A stretch of 64,000 nucleotides of DNA from Temnopleurus reevesii. Its lineage: Eukaryota; Echinodermata; Echinoidea; Temnopleuroida; Temnopleuridae. Position 1 is the stretch's first letter, and each line of letters starts with the position of its first letter. Below the pieces are notes generated by a model that searched no databases, was not told the origin of the DNA, and saw only the letters and a program-made list of their open reading frames with translations. A program made the translations under genes and the position numbers. The DNA lies in the NCBI GenBank assembly GCA_036244855.1, contig BQKZ01001325.1, forward strand, positions 27,701 through 91,700, read 5' to 3'. This document shows positions 1 through 11,021 of this stretch, piece after piece.

Positions 1-183
1 CTCTGGTTCCGAGAAATCAGGTCGCCAGAAGAAGCTGAGGGATGGAACTTATTCTCTTCAATCCGTTCTCTTGCTTCCTTCTCCGCAAGCTTCTTGTACA
101 CGTCAATAATTTGGTAATTTTTGGCTTGGTGTCCTTCTCTGACCAGTAACTTCTCCAAGAATTTCTGGTTCACTTCTTCCCAT
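1..183 (-). CDS. SLC9A (NHE): Na+/H+ exchanger exon E9 (partial, runs off the window)
   Basis: This exon encodes part of the cytoplasmic regulatory tail directly after the membrane domain of the exchanger. The acceptor CAG lies at 186-184 on the minus strand. The first base completes an Arg codon left by E8, then the frame reads WEEVNQKFLEKLLVREG and about 43 more codons to the window edge. The pattern (Trp, then KFLxKLLVR, then an acidic/basic helix xxYKKLAEKEA) matches the tail of SLC9A2/3-type exchangers, where this segment follows a His-rich GHHGHH stretch (E8 here). Residues 527-586 when counted from E1a. The rest of the tail and the stop codon lie outside the window. Confidence 0.85.
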
Positions 184-479
184 CTGTTGATGAATAAAGA
201 TTGAATGATTGAGATTGTCATCACATTTGACCTCTCAGGCCTAGGCCTGGCTATATTTTTTTTTTAAATCAAAATCTGTATTTTCAATCAGATTTTTCAG
301 AAAGAAAAGTCAGAAAAATACAAAATACTGCTTGTATTCATTGGATAGCTGTACTCTCCAGCTTTCCTTGAGAAGAGTGTTCAGTACAGTAGTGTCAAAA
401 GATGACTACGGTAAAAAAAAAAGGAAAGGATGTAGTTTAAAGGCGTGTATCATTCAAATTTGAATATTTACGCCAGAAG

Positions 480-640
480 AAGAAGAGAGGAAGAGGATCG
501 CCATCTTAACGTCTCCATCCGAAAGACGGTATGTGACCAGGCTTCGAACCCACAGGCAGGAACTAACCCCAAGTCTATGACTGTCCCAAACAGCTTGATT
601 TCAGGCGCACGCCACTAACGCCTCCGGGAATGAAAGGCTT
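480..640 (-). mobile_element. tRNA-derived SINE fragment (copied at ~2631..2791)
   Basis: Read on the minus strand, this stretch starts GGAGGCGTTAGTGGCG, resembling an A box, and later contains GGTTCGAAGCC, an excellent B box of a pol III promoter. There is no cloverleaf or anticodon stem that would make it a functional tRNA gene. It is repeated once because of the 2.15-kb duplication. Confidence 0.45.
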
Positions 641-984
641 TATTTTATATTAAATTCCTCAAAACTTGATACTTTTGTAGATAATATACTTAGGCCAAAG
701 GAAGGTTTGATTGGTATAACAAGATACAGAAATCTAAGTTAGGCAGGACAAAAATTGGGGGTTAGGACTCGAATGTTTGCCCGTTTTTCTGGTTGATAAG
801 TGCTTACAAGACCTAGAACTCACCCTAAAAAACTCATTTTCCCAACAGATACCAAGATAGAGGCATCTGAATATCCTTAAAATGTTTTTTTTTCTTTGAG
901 TAGGCTTGCTTTCCCATCTGCATTAGTGATTGCGATTGCAATATCAATTAGAAACTTGGTTTTGATGGGGAAAAAATGTAGGTT

Positions 985-1440
985 TGGCTTTTTTAAAGGG
1001 ATGACTGAATTCTATCCATTATTCTGAGCTTTTATAGTGATAACAGGTAGCATAGGATTCTGAATTGCACTGTATAACTCAAACTTGTGGTATAACAGTG
1101 GGATAACTGGACCATATATATATATATACTAGAAGCTTGGATCAGATAGCCAAAAAAATATAGCATTAGATTTTTTTAAAGAAGGGATTACTGAATTCTA
1201 TCTGTTATTATGAGCTTTTATAGTGATAACAGGTAGCATAGGATTCTGAATTGCACTGTAACACGCAAACTTGTGGTATAACAGTGGGATAACTGGACCA
1301 TATATATATATACTAGAAGCTTGGATCAGATAGCCAAAAAATATAGGTTCGGCTTTTTTTAAAAAGGGAGTACTGAATCCTATCTGGTATTCTGAGCTTT
1401 TATGGTGATAGCAGGTAGAAAAAAAATCTTAAATTGCACT
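985..1440. repeat. Tandem repeat, ~180-bp unit, three copies
   Basis: Three head-to-tail units contain the shared pieces GAGCTTTTATAGTGATAACA, GTGGGATAACTGGACC, an (AT)n run and CTAGAAGCTTGGATCAGATA. The third unit is shortened. The array is repeated near 3136..3591 in duplication copy 2, and a diverged single fragment sits near 39610. Confidence 0.8.
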
Positions 1441-1476
1441 CTCAAAACAGATTAACATAACTTTGATCACACTGAC

Positions 1477-1547
1477 CTTCCTTTGAGTGTATGGTGTCCA
1501 TGATGACCAATAATGTCCTCCACTCCCGACATGAGATGACCGTTGAA
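1477..1547 (-). CDS. SLC9A (NHE): Na+/H+ exchanger exon E8 (copy 1)
   Basis: A 71-nt exon preceded by CCACAG and followed by donor GTCAGT. It starts in phase 0 after E7 and ends with two bases of an Arg codon that E9 completes. It reads FNGHLMSGVEDI, then IGHHGHHTLKG (residues 503-525). The xGVEDIxGHHGHH block is a hallmark of the juxtamembrane cytoplasmic tail in SLC9A1-5 exchangers, and the phases on both sides fit E7 and E9. A second copy at 3698..3628 differs by one silent base and is probably an assembly duplicate. Confidence 0.88.
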
Positions 1548-2258
1548 CTGTGGACAAACAAATACATAGTTAAAGACATTATCACACATTATGATTCTGT
1601 TGTTAAAAAAAATAACTAATCGAGCTGTATGACCAAAGCATTATGTGTACTATGTCTCATACTGATATTTAAGGATTGAATGCATCATTATGTAAAGCTC
1701 TGAACCTGTTTGGAATTAACCTCCATATGAATTTTATGTATTACCAACCAACTACAAGTATACTACTCAAAGAAAGTTAAGGATTACTCCAATTATTATT
1801 ACTCTGATTATTGTAATTGTATCACTTCACTATGGGCTCACTTTTATGGATGCGTAGTGGAGCAAGAGATATCATACAGCAAATGAAATCACGCATAAGT
1901 GAACATGATTAAAGTCTGTTTGATAACACCCAAGAAAGTGTCATTGAGGGGTATTGCCAAAGAAATAAAACCCCATATAAAATTTATATACAGCTCTGAC
2001 GGTAATAAATAATTTTAATTGGCGGAGTGTATCTAGATGACATCTTGTTTTGGAAGCTAATGCACATGTTATGTCTATAATTCCGAATAATTTCCCATTT
2101 TTTTAAACTTTATTATCATCAGAGGTATTTTGTGCTGCATCAAAGAAGCACCCAAACAAAGTGAACAACAAACATGATTTTTCAATTTAAAACCTGGCAA
2201 ACATGAACACACATAAACAAAATGCCTGTATCCGGAATTTTTATGGCGGAGTGTATAA

Positions 2259-2259
2259 N
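2259..2259. other. Single n: sequence join between duplicated blocks
   Basis: Sequence right of the n restarts at the equivalent of position 109, inside exon E9. Two overlapping pieces that should have been merged appear to have been placed end to end. Confidence 0.75.
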
Positions 2260-2334
2260 ATTTGGTAATTTTTGGCTTGGTGTCCTTCTCTGACCAGTAA
2301 CTTCTCCAAGAATTTCTGGTTCACTTCTTCCCAT
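2260..2334 (-). pseudogene. Truncated second copy of exon E9
   Basis: Contains the E9 acceptor and about 24 codons beginning WEEVNQKFL, cut by the n at 2259. It cannot form a full exon and is most simply the overlapping end of a sequence piece. Confidence 0.75.
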
Positions 2335-3627
2335 CTGTTGATGAATAAAGATTGAAAGATTGAGATTGTCATCACATTTGACCTCTCAGGCCTAGGCCTG
2401 GCTATATTTTTTTTTTAAATCAAAATCTGTATTTTCAATCAGATTTTTCAGAAAGAAAAGTCAGAAAAATACAAAATACTGCTTGTATTCATTGGATAGC
2501 TGTACTCTCCAGCTTTCCTTGAGAAGAGTGTTCAGTACAGTAGTGTCAAAAGATGACTACGGTAAAAAAAAAAGGAAAGGATGTAGTTTAAAGGCGTGTA
2601 TCATTCAAATTTGAATATTTACGCCAGAAGAAGAAGAGAGGAAGAGGATCGCCATCTTAACGTCTCCATCCGAAAGACGGTATGTGACCAGGCTTCGAAC
2701 CCACAGGCAGGAACTAACCCCAAGTCTATGACTGTCCCAAACAGCTTGATTTCAGGCGCACGCCACTAACGCCTCCGGGAATGAAAGGCTTTATTTTATA
2801 TTAAATTCCTCAAAACTTGATACTTTTGTAGATAATATACTTAGGCCAAAGGAAGGTTTGATTGGTATAACAAGATACAGAAATCTAAGTTAGGCAGGAC
2901 AAAAATTGGGGGTTAGGACTCGAATGTTTGCCCGTTTTTCTGGTTGATAAGTGCTTACAAGACCTAGAACTCACCCTAAAAAACTCATTTTCCCAACAGA
3001 TACCAAGATAGAGGCATCTGAATATCCTTAAAATGTTTTTTTTTCTTTGAGTAGGCTTGCTTTCCCATCTGCATTAGTGATTGCGATTGCAATATCAATT
3101 AGAAACTTGGTTTTGATGGGGAAAAAATGTAGGTTTGGCTTTTTTAAAGGGATGACTGAATTCTATCCATTATTCTGAGCTTTTATAGTGATAACAGGTA
3201 GCATAGGATTCTGAATTGCACTGTATAACTCAAACTTGTGGTATAACAGTGGGATAACTGGACCATATATATATATATACTAGAAGCTTGGATCAGATAG
3301 CCAAAAAAATATAGCATTAGATTTTTTTAAAGAAGGGATTACTGAATTCTATCTGTTATTATGAGCTTTTATAGTGATAACAGGTAGCATAGGATTCTGA
3401 ATTGCACTGTAACACGCAAACTTGTGGTATAACAGTGGGATAACTGGACCATATATATATATACTAGAAGCTTGGATCAGATAGCCAAAAAATATAGGTT
3501 CGGCTTTTTTTAAAAAGGGAGTACTGAATCCTATCTGGTATTCTGAGCTTTTATGGTGATAGCAGGTAGAAAAAAAATCTTAAATTGCACTCTCAAAACA
3601 GATTAACATAACTTTGATCACACTGAC

Positions 3628-3698
3628 CTTCCTTTGAGTGTGTGGTGTCCATGATGACCAATAATGTCCTCCACTCCCGACATGAGATGACCGTTGAA
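3628..3698 (-). CDS. SLC9A (NHE): Na+/H+ exchanger exon E8 (copy 2)
   Basis: Identical to the E8 at 1547..1477 except for one silent His codon change (CAC for CAT), with the same acceptor and GTCAGT donor. If both copies were real and both were spliced in, 71 nt would be added and the frame would shift, so only one can be used per transcript. It is probably the same exon from the other haplotype. Confidence 0.6.
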
Positions 3699-4453
3699 CT
3701 GTGGACAAACAAATACATAGTTAAAGACATTATCACACATTATGATTCTGTTGTTAACAAAAATAACTAATCAAGCAGTATGACCAAAGCATTATGTGTA
3801 CTATGTCTCATACTGATATTTAAGGATTGAATGCATCATTATGTAAAGCTCTGAACCTGTTTGGAATTAACCTCCATATGAATTTTATGTATTACCAACC
3901 AACTACAAGTATACTACTCAAAGAAAGTTAAGGATTACTCCAATTATTATTACTCTGATTATTGTAATTGTATCACTTCACTATGGGCTCACTTTTATGG
4001 ATGCGTAGTGGAGCAAGAGATATCATACAGCAAATGAAATCACGCATAAGTGAACATGATTAAAGTCTGTTTGATAACACCCAAGAAAGTGTCATTGAGG
4101 GGTATTGCCAAAGAAATAAAACCCCATATAAAATTTATATACAGCTCTGACGGTAATAAATAATTTTAATTGGCGGAGTGTATCTAGATGACATCTTGTT
4201 TTGGAAGCTAATGCACATGTTATGTCTATAATTCCGAATAATTTCCCATTTTTTTAAACTTTATTATCATCAGAGGTATTTTGTGCTGCATCAAAGAAGC
4301 ACCCAAACAAAGTGAACAACAAACATGATTTTTCAATTTAAAACCTGGCAAACATGCACACACATATTAAACAAAATGCCTGTATCCGGAATTTTTATGG
4401 CGGAGTGTATATTCCATAAAATCTTTCTTTCAACAATCACTTTTCTTCCTTAC
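3699..4453. other. Intron 7 of the exchanger
   Basis: AT-rich noncoding sequence between E8 copy 2 and E7. No gene or strong element is visible beyond the edge of the 2.15-kb duplication. Confidence 0.65.
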
Positions 4454-4543
4454 CCTCTCATAAATTTCTTCATTCATCGTCGGTTTTCTCTTCTCTGCTT
4501 TCTGAATGTGTAAAAGGTTGACCAGAGGCTTGATGGTAATACC
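4454..4543 (-). CDS. SLC9A (NHE): Na+/H+ exchanger exon E7
   Basis: A 90-nt, 30-codon exon in phase 0 at both ends: acceptor AAACAG, donor GTAAGG. It reads GITIKPLVNLLHIQK and then a basic stretch ending NEEIYER (residues 473-502). GxTIKPLVxxL is the conserved end of the last membrane helix and start of the tail in SLC9A1-5 exchangers. Three partial copies of its acceptor and first two-thirds lie upstream at 5094..4653, so this is the only copy with a donor. Confidence 0.9.
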
Positions 4544-4652
4544 CTGTTTCCGAAGACAAAATAAAAGTACATACATGTAAATGAAAAAAAGTCAAGTCAT
4601 TTCCTTTGGAACTTTTGGAGCTACAAAAGAAGTAAAATATATGATTTTTTTT

Positions 4653-5094
4653 TCTTTTCCGCTTCTCAGCTTTCTGTATGTGTAAAAAGTTGACCAGAGG
4701 CTTGATCGTGATACCCTATTTGCGAAAAATAGAATAAATGTGCATAAATGTTAATCTTGATTTTTTAAAATCCTAATCACTTCCTCTACAGCTAGTATAA
4801 ATTGGAGCTAAAAAGAAGTAGAAAATATGAATAACAATTTTTTTCTTTTCCGCTTCGCTGTTTTCTGAATGTGTAAAATGTTGATGAGAGGCTTGATGGT
4901 AATAAGTTGTTTGCGAAAGCAAAACAAAAGTGCAGACATGTAATCTTGATTTTAAAAATCCTTGTCACTTCCCCAAGAACCATAAATTGGAGCTACAAAA
5001 TAAGTAAAATATATGAATAACTCCTTTTTTTTCTTTTCTGCTTCTCAGCTTTCTGAATGCGTAAAAGGTTGACCAAAGTCTTGATAGTGATACC
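4653..5094 (-). repeat. Array of three partial copies of exon E7 (acceptor + 5' part)
   Basis: Copies start at 5094, 4906 and 4715, about 170-190 bp apart and continuing the register of true E7 (4543). Each keeps about 20 codons of open frame: GITIKTLVNLLRIQK at 5094, ITIKPLINILHIQK at 4906 and GITIKPLVNFLHIQK at 4715. The 5094 and 4715 copies have acceptors (AACAG, AATAG); the 4906 copy has lost its AG. None has the E7 donor. The copy at 4715 differs from E7 at five synonymous and one non-synonymous codon in that stretch. Confidence 0.85.
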
Positions 5095-5099
5095 CTGTT

Positions 5100-6097
5100 T
5101 GAGAAAACAAAATCAAAGTGCATACATGTAATATTGAAGAAAAAAAATCAAGTCATTTCCTGTGGAGCTGTTGTAGCTACAAAGCGGCAATAACAAATGA
5201 ATAACAACTTTTTTTGTTTAACTGACACCTCTTCTATTTGAAAAATGCCAGTTTAAGGAAAATTATGACTAACAACTTTTGTTTCTTTTTAATAAATGAC
5301 AGGTCAACTTTATTTATGTTAAAAATGCCAGTCATTGGACTACTAAACAATATCAATGTTTTCAGATTCTTAAAACTGAAACAACTTATCAAAACTCAGG
5401 AAATGAGAATCATTATTTGGGGTAGATTTGTGCTATTGAAACTAAACAAAAGGAAAGACATTTATCATTGGTACACACAATGTAATTAATTTAACTCTAA
5501 AATTCAATAAGACCAAAATGAAAACTAATCAAAATCTAAATGAAAGCACTGAAATGTCACAATCAATCAGAACACAGTAACAAGGAAATAGGGGGAAAAC
5601 AAATAAAAGTTGGTCATAAATGGCAACAGAACAATATAGTTAACTCAATTACACAATTTGATAAGACAATGAAAATCAAAACAATAATGATCCATTATTC
5701 AAAACTCTGCATTGAATAAAGAAAAAAAGTAAACCACAGAATTTAATAAAACAAAAATAATCCCAATACAATGTGACATATAATTGACATCTATTTGAGA
5801 GAAAAACATAGTAATTTCTATGAGGGGCCAAAATTTTATAGCAACATTTCTTAATTTTGGTTTCGGTTCTCAATTTACACCCAGCACCCCAGAACACAAG
5901 CAAATATCCAGGATTGCTCTTGAGGGGGCAGGGAGGTGTAATATTCTAACAGTTTCTGACAAGAGTTTCTGACAGGAGTTTCTGTTAGGAGCAAAGGACT
6001 TGGAACAAATGAAAATTCATGTTTCAATTTGCAACCAGTTCGTAGTTGATTTGCATTAAATTGCAACTTTCTAGCAACACCTCCAAAAACGTCTTAC
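5100..6097. other. Intron 6 of the exchanger
   Basis: AT-rich noncoding sequence between E7 and E6. Several short ORFs have no recognisable product. Near 5955-5990 a short GAGTTTCTGAC/GTTAG motif repeats a few times. Confidence 0.6.
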
Positions 6098-6300
6098 CTG
6101 TATGAAGACGGTGAACATGATGATAACAACAGTCGTAGTGAAAAATATTGGCTTAGCACCGATCACTTTCGAGCATAATAGCGCCACCAATGAGAAAGCG
6201 ATAGCACCACGAATACCGCCATACATCATGATGAACTGGGAACGGGGGTTTATTTTGAAGAGTCGGAAACGATTCAAAATCGTGACCTGGAAAAACACAC
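6098..6300 (-). CDS. SLC9A (NHE): Na+/H+ exchanger exon E6
   Basis: A 203-nt exon: acceptor TTTGCAG, donor GTAAGA. Two bases complete the Gly codon begun in E5, then 67 codons follow, ending in phase 0 before E7. It reads VFFQVTILNRFRLFKI, then QFIMMYGGIRGAIAFSL (the invariant YGGLRGAIAFSL signature of the family, residues 431-442), then a final hydrophobic helix ending FTVFIQ. An internal CCAG|GTCACG could be mistaken for the acceptor, but only the upstream CAG keeps phase with E5 and restores the family sequence RAIGVFF. Confidence 0.93.
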
Positions 6301-6386
6301 CTGCAAAGTGATATAATGAAAGAGAATAATAGTTGTCACAAAAATTCAATGGGTTTGTGATATACATTTTCTATTGATTTTAAACT

Positions 6387-6500
6387 TAAAGGGCGACCCA
6401 CCCCTGGAATTGCATACTCTCAGTGAATGGAGAAAAATCAGTTGAACAAACTGAAAATTGGAGCAAAATCCATTAAGATGTAACTATTCAAAGTTTCAAT
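6387..6500. mobile_element. Fragment of the TTAAAGGGG MITE family
   Basis: Begins TTAAAGGGCGACC and shares the internal pieces AACAAACTGAAAATT and GAGCAAAATC with the longer elements at 14307 and 42586. No right end is seen. Confidence 0.4.
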
Positions 6501-6797
6501 AATGTCCTCTGATAAGTTTAGAATCTGTGACTTACAAGCAGACAACTATGGTCTCCCCATTCACTTTTTACGTAAGATGTTCAATAATGGGTTGAATGTA
6601 GAATTTAAAATAAGTGTTCAACATGATTATTTTAGAAATACATACAAAATTTATAAAGGTATGCTATACTCATTCAAGCAAAAAAAACCCCCACAAAACA
6701 CCACTTTGTCGACTCTTCTGAGAAAAGTCGCAGATTTCGGATGCAGAATGAATGGGCAGTTGTCTGACATGACCTCACAAATTTCATCAAAGTTGTC

Positions 6798-7008
6798 AGC
6801 AGAAGGAACAAAGGAGTTTGGACAAAGTAAACACCTTATTTCAAGCATTCATGATAGCTATGTAATATGCATCCAATTCTGCAGAGAATTGTCCATCAGG
6901 TGTTGCACAATGAATAGGGAAGCTATGTCCTTTTGTGTTCATGAAGCTATTGTGAATGCTTGAATGTGGTTGTTTACTTTGTCAAAAATTCCTTTGTTCA
7001 GTCTGCTC
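6798..7008. mobile_element. MITE-like element, ends GCAGAAGGAACAAAG / CTTTGTTC..CTGC
   Basis: Inverted ends: GCAGAAGGAACAAAGGA and GGACAAAGTAAAC at the left face GTTTACTTTGTC and TCCTTTGTTC..GTCTGC at the right. Related copies lie at ~56415-56600 and 59219-59416, and a partial one near 18865-18920. It lies in intron 5 between E6 and E5. A 153-codon ORF (6502..6963) that overlaps it matches nothing I recognise. Confidence 0.55.
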
Positions 7009-7093
7009 ATAATGATGTCTACCAAAAACTGACTGCACCAAAAAAATATTAAAGCAATAATCTTTATTGATAATTTCAGAAGTATGAACTCAC

Positions 7094-7314
7094 CTATCGC
7101 CCTATAGACGGAGCAGAAGAGAAGAGTGAAGAGAACAAAAGCGGTGTCCCACTGATGTGACTCCTTATTGAGAGAGGTTGTCCCAAGGAAGATGAAGATG
7201 ATGGTTTCGCTCATACTGCTTAACATTTTCAGGAAGTATTTGATGGTTGTATGGGATTTTTGCGAGATGTTCTGCTCTACGAAAGGCTTCATGAACATGG
7301 AACAAGTGACGATT
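7094..7314 (-). CDS. SLC9A (NHE): Na+/H+ exchanger exon E5
   Basis: A 221-nt exon: acceptor TTTGCAG, donor GTGAGT. Its first base completes the Ala codon from E4, then [41 protein letters not shown] and a later helix FVLFTLLFCSVYRAI follow (residues 332-404). SETIIFIFLG followed by a Trp-containing loop and SVYRAIG is typical of SLC9A2/3. Six upstream partial copies of its acceptor and first 34-42 codons are stacked at 8490..7415; only this copy has the second half and a donor. Confidence 0.93.
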
Positions 7315-7414
7315 CTGCAAACAAAAAAGAACAAAAATAGGAATAAATTGTAATAATTTTCACATTAACTGATTCAAATATTGATTCAATTTCAGGATTA
7401 TGATTGTTGTTTTG

Positions 7415-8490
7415 CTCATACTGCTCAACATTTTCAGGAAGTATTTGATTGTCGTGTGAGATTTCTGTGAGATGTTCTGTTCTACGAAAGGCTTCATGAA
7501 CATGGAACATGTGACGATCCTAGAAAACAGAAGAAATTAAGATCAAATGTAATTGTTTCTATTATTCATTAAACCTTTAGATTACATTCTGTAGGAAGAT
7601 GAAGATTATTGTTGCGCTCATACTGCTCAACATTTTCAGGAAGTATTTGATTGTGGTGTGGGACTTCTGCGAGATGTTCTGCTCTACGAAGGGCTTCATG
7701 AACATGGAACATGTGACGATTCTGGAAAAAGAAAAAAAAATAGATTTGAATCAATTCTCAGATTGATTACACTTATTCATTCAGAAGATGAAGATGATTG
7801 CTTCGCTCATACTGCTCAACATTTTTAGGAAGTACTTGATGGTCGTGTGAGATTTCTGTGAGATGTTCTGCTCTATGAAGGGCTTCATGAACATGGAACA
7901 AGTGACGATTCTGTAAATAAGCAAAAATTATGATAAATTTTAGTAATTTTCAAATTTACTGATTCAATTGATTATGGATTTGCTCATACTGCTCAAAATT
8001 TTTAGGAAGTATTTGATTGTGGTGTGAGAATTCTGCGAGATGTTCTGCTCTACGAAGGGCTTCATGAATATAGAAGAAGTGACGATTCTGGAAAAAAGAA
8101 CAAAATTATAATTAGTTTGAATAATTTTTGCATTTATTGATTCAATTAATTCACTTTCAAAGAAAGATGATGATTATGGATCCATTTACACTGCTAACAA
8201 TCTTTAGGAGGAACTTGATGGTCGTGTGGGATTTCTGCGAGATGTTCTGCTCTACGAATGGCTTCATGAACATAGGACAAGTGACAATTCTCGAAAAAGA
8301 ATTAAAATTGTGATTCATTTGAGTAATATCCACAATTACTGATTCAATAGTAGATTCAATTTCAGAATTATGATTATTGTTTTGTCTCATACTGCTCAAC
8401 ATTTTTAGGAAGTATTTGATTGTGGTGTGGGACTTTTGCGAGATGTTCTGCTCGACGAAGGGCTTCATGAACATGGAACAAGTAACAATT
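7415..8490 (-). repeat. Array of six partial copies of exon E5 (acceptor + 5' half)
   Basis: Copies start at 8490, 8289, 8087, 7910, 7721 and 7519, followed by real E5 at 7314 (spacings about 177-205 bp). Every copy has an AG acceptor after a pyrimidine-rich tract and stays open in the E5 frame for at least 33 codons. Copy 8490 differs from E5 at ten codons in the first 34, all synonymous. Homology fades after LSSM..IIFIF and no E5-type donor follows. Adjacent copies can read through the intervening sequence (8474..8157 is open across two copies). Confidence 0.9.
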
Positions 8491-8499
8491 CTGGAAAAA

Positions 8500-10200
8500 G
8501 GATAAAATATGATAGATTTTTATGATTTTTATGATTAACCCTGAAGAAGATGAAGATAATGGTTTAGCTACAGCTGCTTAACATCTGCACGAAAATTCTT
8601 GAGAGTAGGGGGATATTTTTTAATTTAAAAGGTACCATTTGCATGTAGGTACATACTTTTAAAATATTTACAGTTATGATTCACGGGAATACAAATGCTA
8701 AATGTACTCTATTTCACACAAATTCATTTTTTTTTTCTCAAGATGACAGTTGTGAAGAAAATCTTCACTGTTTGTCTTCATGAATTTCTTCCTGATCATA
8801 TAATGATACTTTTATTTGAAATGAAAAAATATAGAATTACTATAAAAGCTCATTCCACTTTTTTCAATTATGCTTGATGTATTCATTATCATATTGAAAG
8901 GAAAATGACTGAAACTGTTACTTCCTTGTACGAAAGACTTATTGGACAATTATCAAACAAATACATCTTATTTAATGACATCCTGCACTTTGTGGCTAAC
9001 CTACAAAAACCACAATGAAACAATAAAATATCATAAAGAATATAGTTTCTTGACAAGCAATAAATGTCTAAGTAATTCATCAAAATTATTTTAAGCAAAA
9101 TTGGTATCAAACTCTCAATCTGACTTTCAATCAAAACTTGTCAAAAAGTAATAAAAAAATAAATACATTTGTGGGTTACTCTTGTTGGCATAGTAATATG
9201 ATATCAAAATCCAATTGGAATAAAGGATGGGATTTCCCATTAATGATTAATGATCTCCAAGCAGTATGTTTGTATATATGTAAAGGAATGTTGTATATTC
9301 TATTATGAATCACTTTCAGTTTTAATAATGGCAAACACAAAGTTTAGAAGTGGAGCTATCATCGCTGCAGGATAGGCAGTGAATACGTCCAACATAAATA
9401 GAAAAACTTCACACAAGAAAATTACATAATCAAAGTAAGAGATGAAAATAAACTAATATAAATTACAATAACAAACCAAGACTGAACTTTTGCTATATAG
9501 TGCAAAGAAAATGAACAGGATTTCAAATGGTTTCATAAAAAATATAATTCATGAGGACCCCCTTCCCCCCCCAAATAAATTAGATAAGCTTTTGATGGCC
9601 ACTAACAGCAAAGTACGGTTATCACGAATGCTACACAATTAACGATGGTAGTAGCAGAGGCATATATAATTTCTCCCAGCAGGGCTATGCATAAGGTATA
9701 TCCTGTTTATACATATAGCTAACAAAATCACCTTATGCTACATTACCGGATCTAGGGCTCTTGTCAATGAGGAAGGAAATATATCTAAAAAATAACATGC
9801 TACCTACTTGGCATACATATATCTTTCAAACCTTGCTGATATGTAATTGTATGTAATATGCATTTGGAACTGATACAATGTTCAGAAATACCTCTAATGA
9901 AACGATAAAGGAAACAAAATTATTTAGATGCCCTCAAACAACTGACCCTCTGAAAATGGCCAAGCCTGTATTCTTTGTACATTCTTGGAGATTTCTACAT
10001 GTGTAGAATGTATTCTAGTCTATTTCTGGTGTAAATTTGCATAATGTTACATATGACAGTAAATTATATTTGAAAAAAACAAACAGTAAAATTGTAAGAA
10101 AACATGCGAATCATGACGTTTGAATTCATTTTTACAAAACCTGAAAAGTCATTTTCAGACATTTCTACTTGGAATCTGTTCTTTCTCCCCCCCCAAATAA
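8500..10200. other. Intron 4 of the exchanger, distal part
   Basis: AT-rich sequence with no gene visible. It has a short poly-C stretch near 9560 and scattered A/T runs. Confidence 0.6.
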
Positions 10201-10201
10201 A

Positions 10202-10363
10202 TACTGTATAAGCCAATATTTTAGCGTACAGAGATTTTCACGTTTTTTTTACAGTGTTTGTACATGATTGAATGTGTATCATATAAAGTGGAAATTTTTG
10301 CAAGGCCATAACCGCGAAATTTGCGAAAATAAAACCACTGTGAAAATTTGAGCTTATACAGTA
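10202..10363. mobile_element. MITE, TIR TACTGTATAAGC / GCTTATACAGTA
   Basis: A 162-bp element with perfect 12-bp terminal inverted repeats. The interior (GTGTTTGTACA, GGCCATAACCGCGAAAT) is shared with a 205-bp copy at 55499..55703 in GGCT-A intron 1. Confidence 0.8.
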
Positions 10364-10493
10364 GATGAATTTACAACCAACAGATGTAATTTTTCAAAGA
10401 AGTCATTCTTGGGCTTCTAAATGATTTTTTTACTCTTCCAAGTATATTGTTCGCACAAGGATGTAAAGAATATTTATCTTTTAGTTGCATGGA

Positions 10494-11021
10494 TTAAAGG
10501 TAGAATACTTTTTTTGCAGCCTAAAATTTGACTTTCCAAGATTGTTGTGTTACATGTATGCTGAAGAGTACTAAATGTTAGAACTTTCACCAATCAATTA
10601 AGCACAAAGATTGGTCATGATAGGCGCATTTATAGTTATTCCAATAATAATTCTTCTATTAGGGCCTCGAACTAATGGACCGTGCGTTAAAAATTCAATA
10701 CAGCCGTTAACCCCTCGCTGACCAATAGCGCAAGAGTCTCTCTCAGTGCGTATTCCGCATGGTGTGGCAGTGTATTGAAGTGTGCACTGTATGTGCTCTT
10801 ATGTTGTGTGTGTGTGTGTGTGTGTGGTACCGGAATACACTAGGAGTATCGCGATACCGTTGGTGTCAAGATGAATTATGATAGATTTTTATCTGAATTA
10901 AATATCCTGGACTACATTCGACCAAAATACTTCATAGAGGTTATCATTTTGGCATATCTGAGGTACACAACAAGTTGTAAGCATAACTGTACTGTGTGTA
11001 AATGTAGTTTTCTACCTTTAA
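10494..11021. mobile_element. MITE, TIR TTAAAGGTAGAA, 528 bp (copy 1)
   Basis: Begins TTAAAGGTAGAA and ends TTCTACCTTTAA. An inverted, highly similar copy of 533 bp is at 53736..54268. The interior includes a (GT)n run, GCGTATTCCGCATGG and TATCGCGATACCG. No transposase ORF is present, so it is non-autonomous. Confidence 0.88.

Larger units (their letters stand above)
184..1476. other. Intron 8 of the exchanger
   Basis: Noncoding sequence between E9 and E8. It holds a tRNA-like SINE fragment near 540-630 and a three-copy tandem repeat (~985-1440). No other gene is visible. Confidence 0.7.
109..2258. repeat. Copy 1 of a ~2.15-kb near-identical duplication
   Basis: This block recurs at 2260..4411 with an offset of 2151 bp and only a handful of differences, for example one silent change in E8 and a 3-bp indel near the end. 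The two copies meet at a single n at 2259. Copy 1 holds E8, part of E9 and intron sequence. Near-identity across intron DNA and a junction at an n point to two haplotypes placed in series rather than a real tandem duplication. Confidence 0.9.
2260..4411. repeat. Copy 2 of the ~2.15-kb near-identical duplication
   Basis: Matches 109..2258. It begins inside exon E9 (75 nt of it, 2334..2260), then repeats intron 8, exon E8 and part of intron 7. The right flank is unique and leads into E7. Confidence 0.9.

Noticed and set aside
3628..3698. Mutually exclusive duplicated exon E8
   Set aside because: The flanking introns are also near-identical and an n separates the copies, so an assembly overlap is the simpler reading.
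6502..6963. 153-codon plus-strand ORF in intron 5
   Set aside because: It lies opposite the gene, overlaps a MITE, and the MITE copies elsewhere do not keep the frame.
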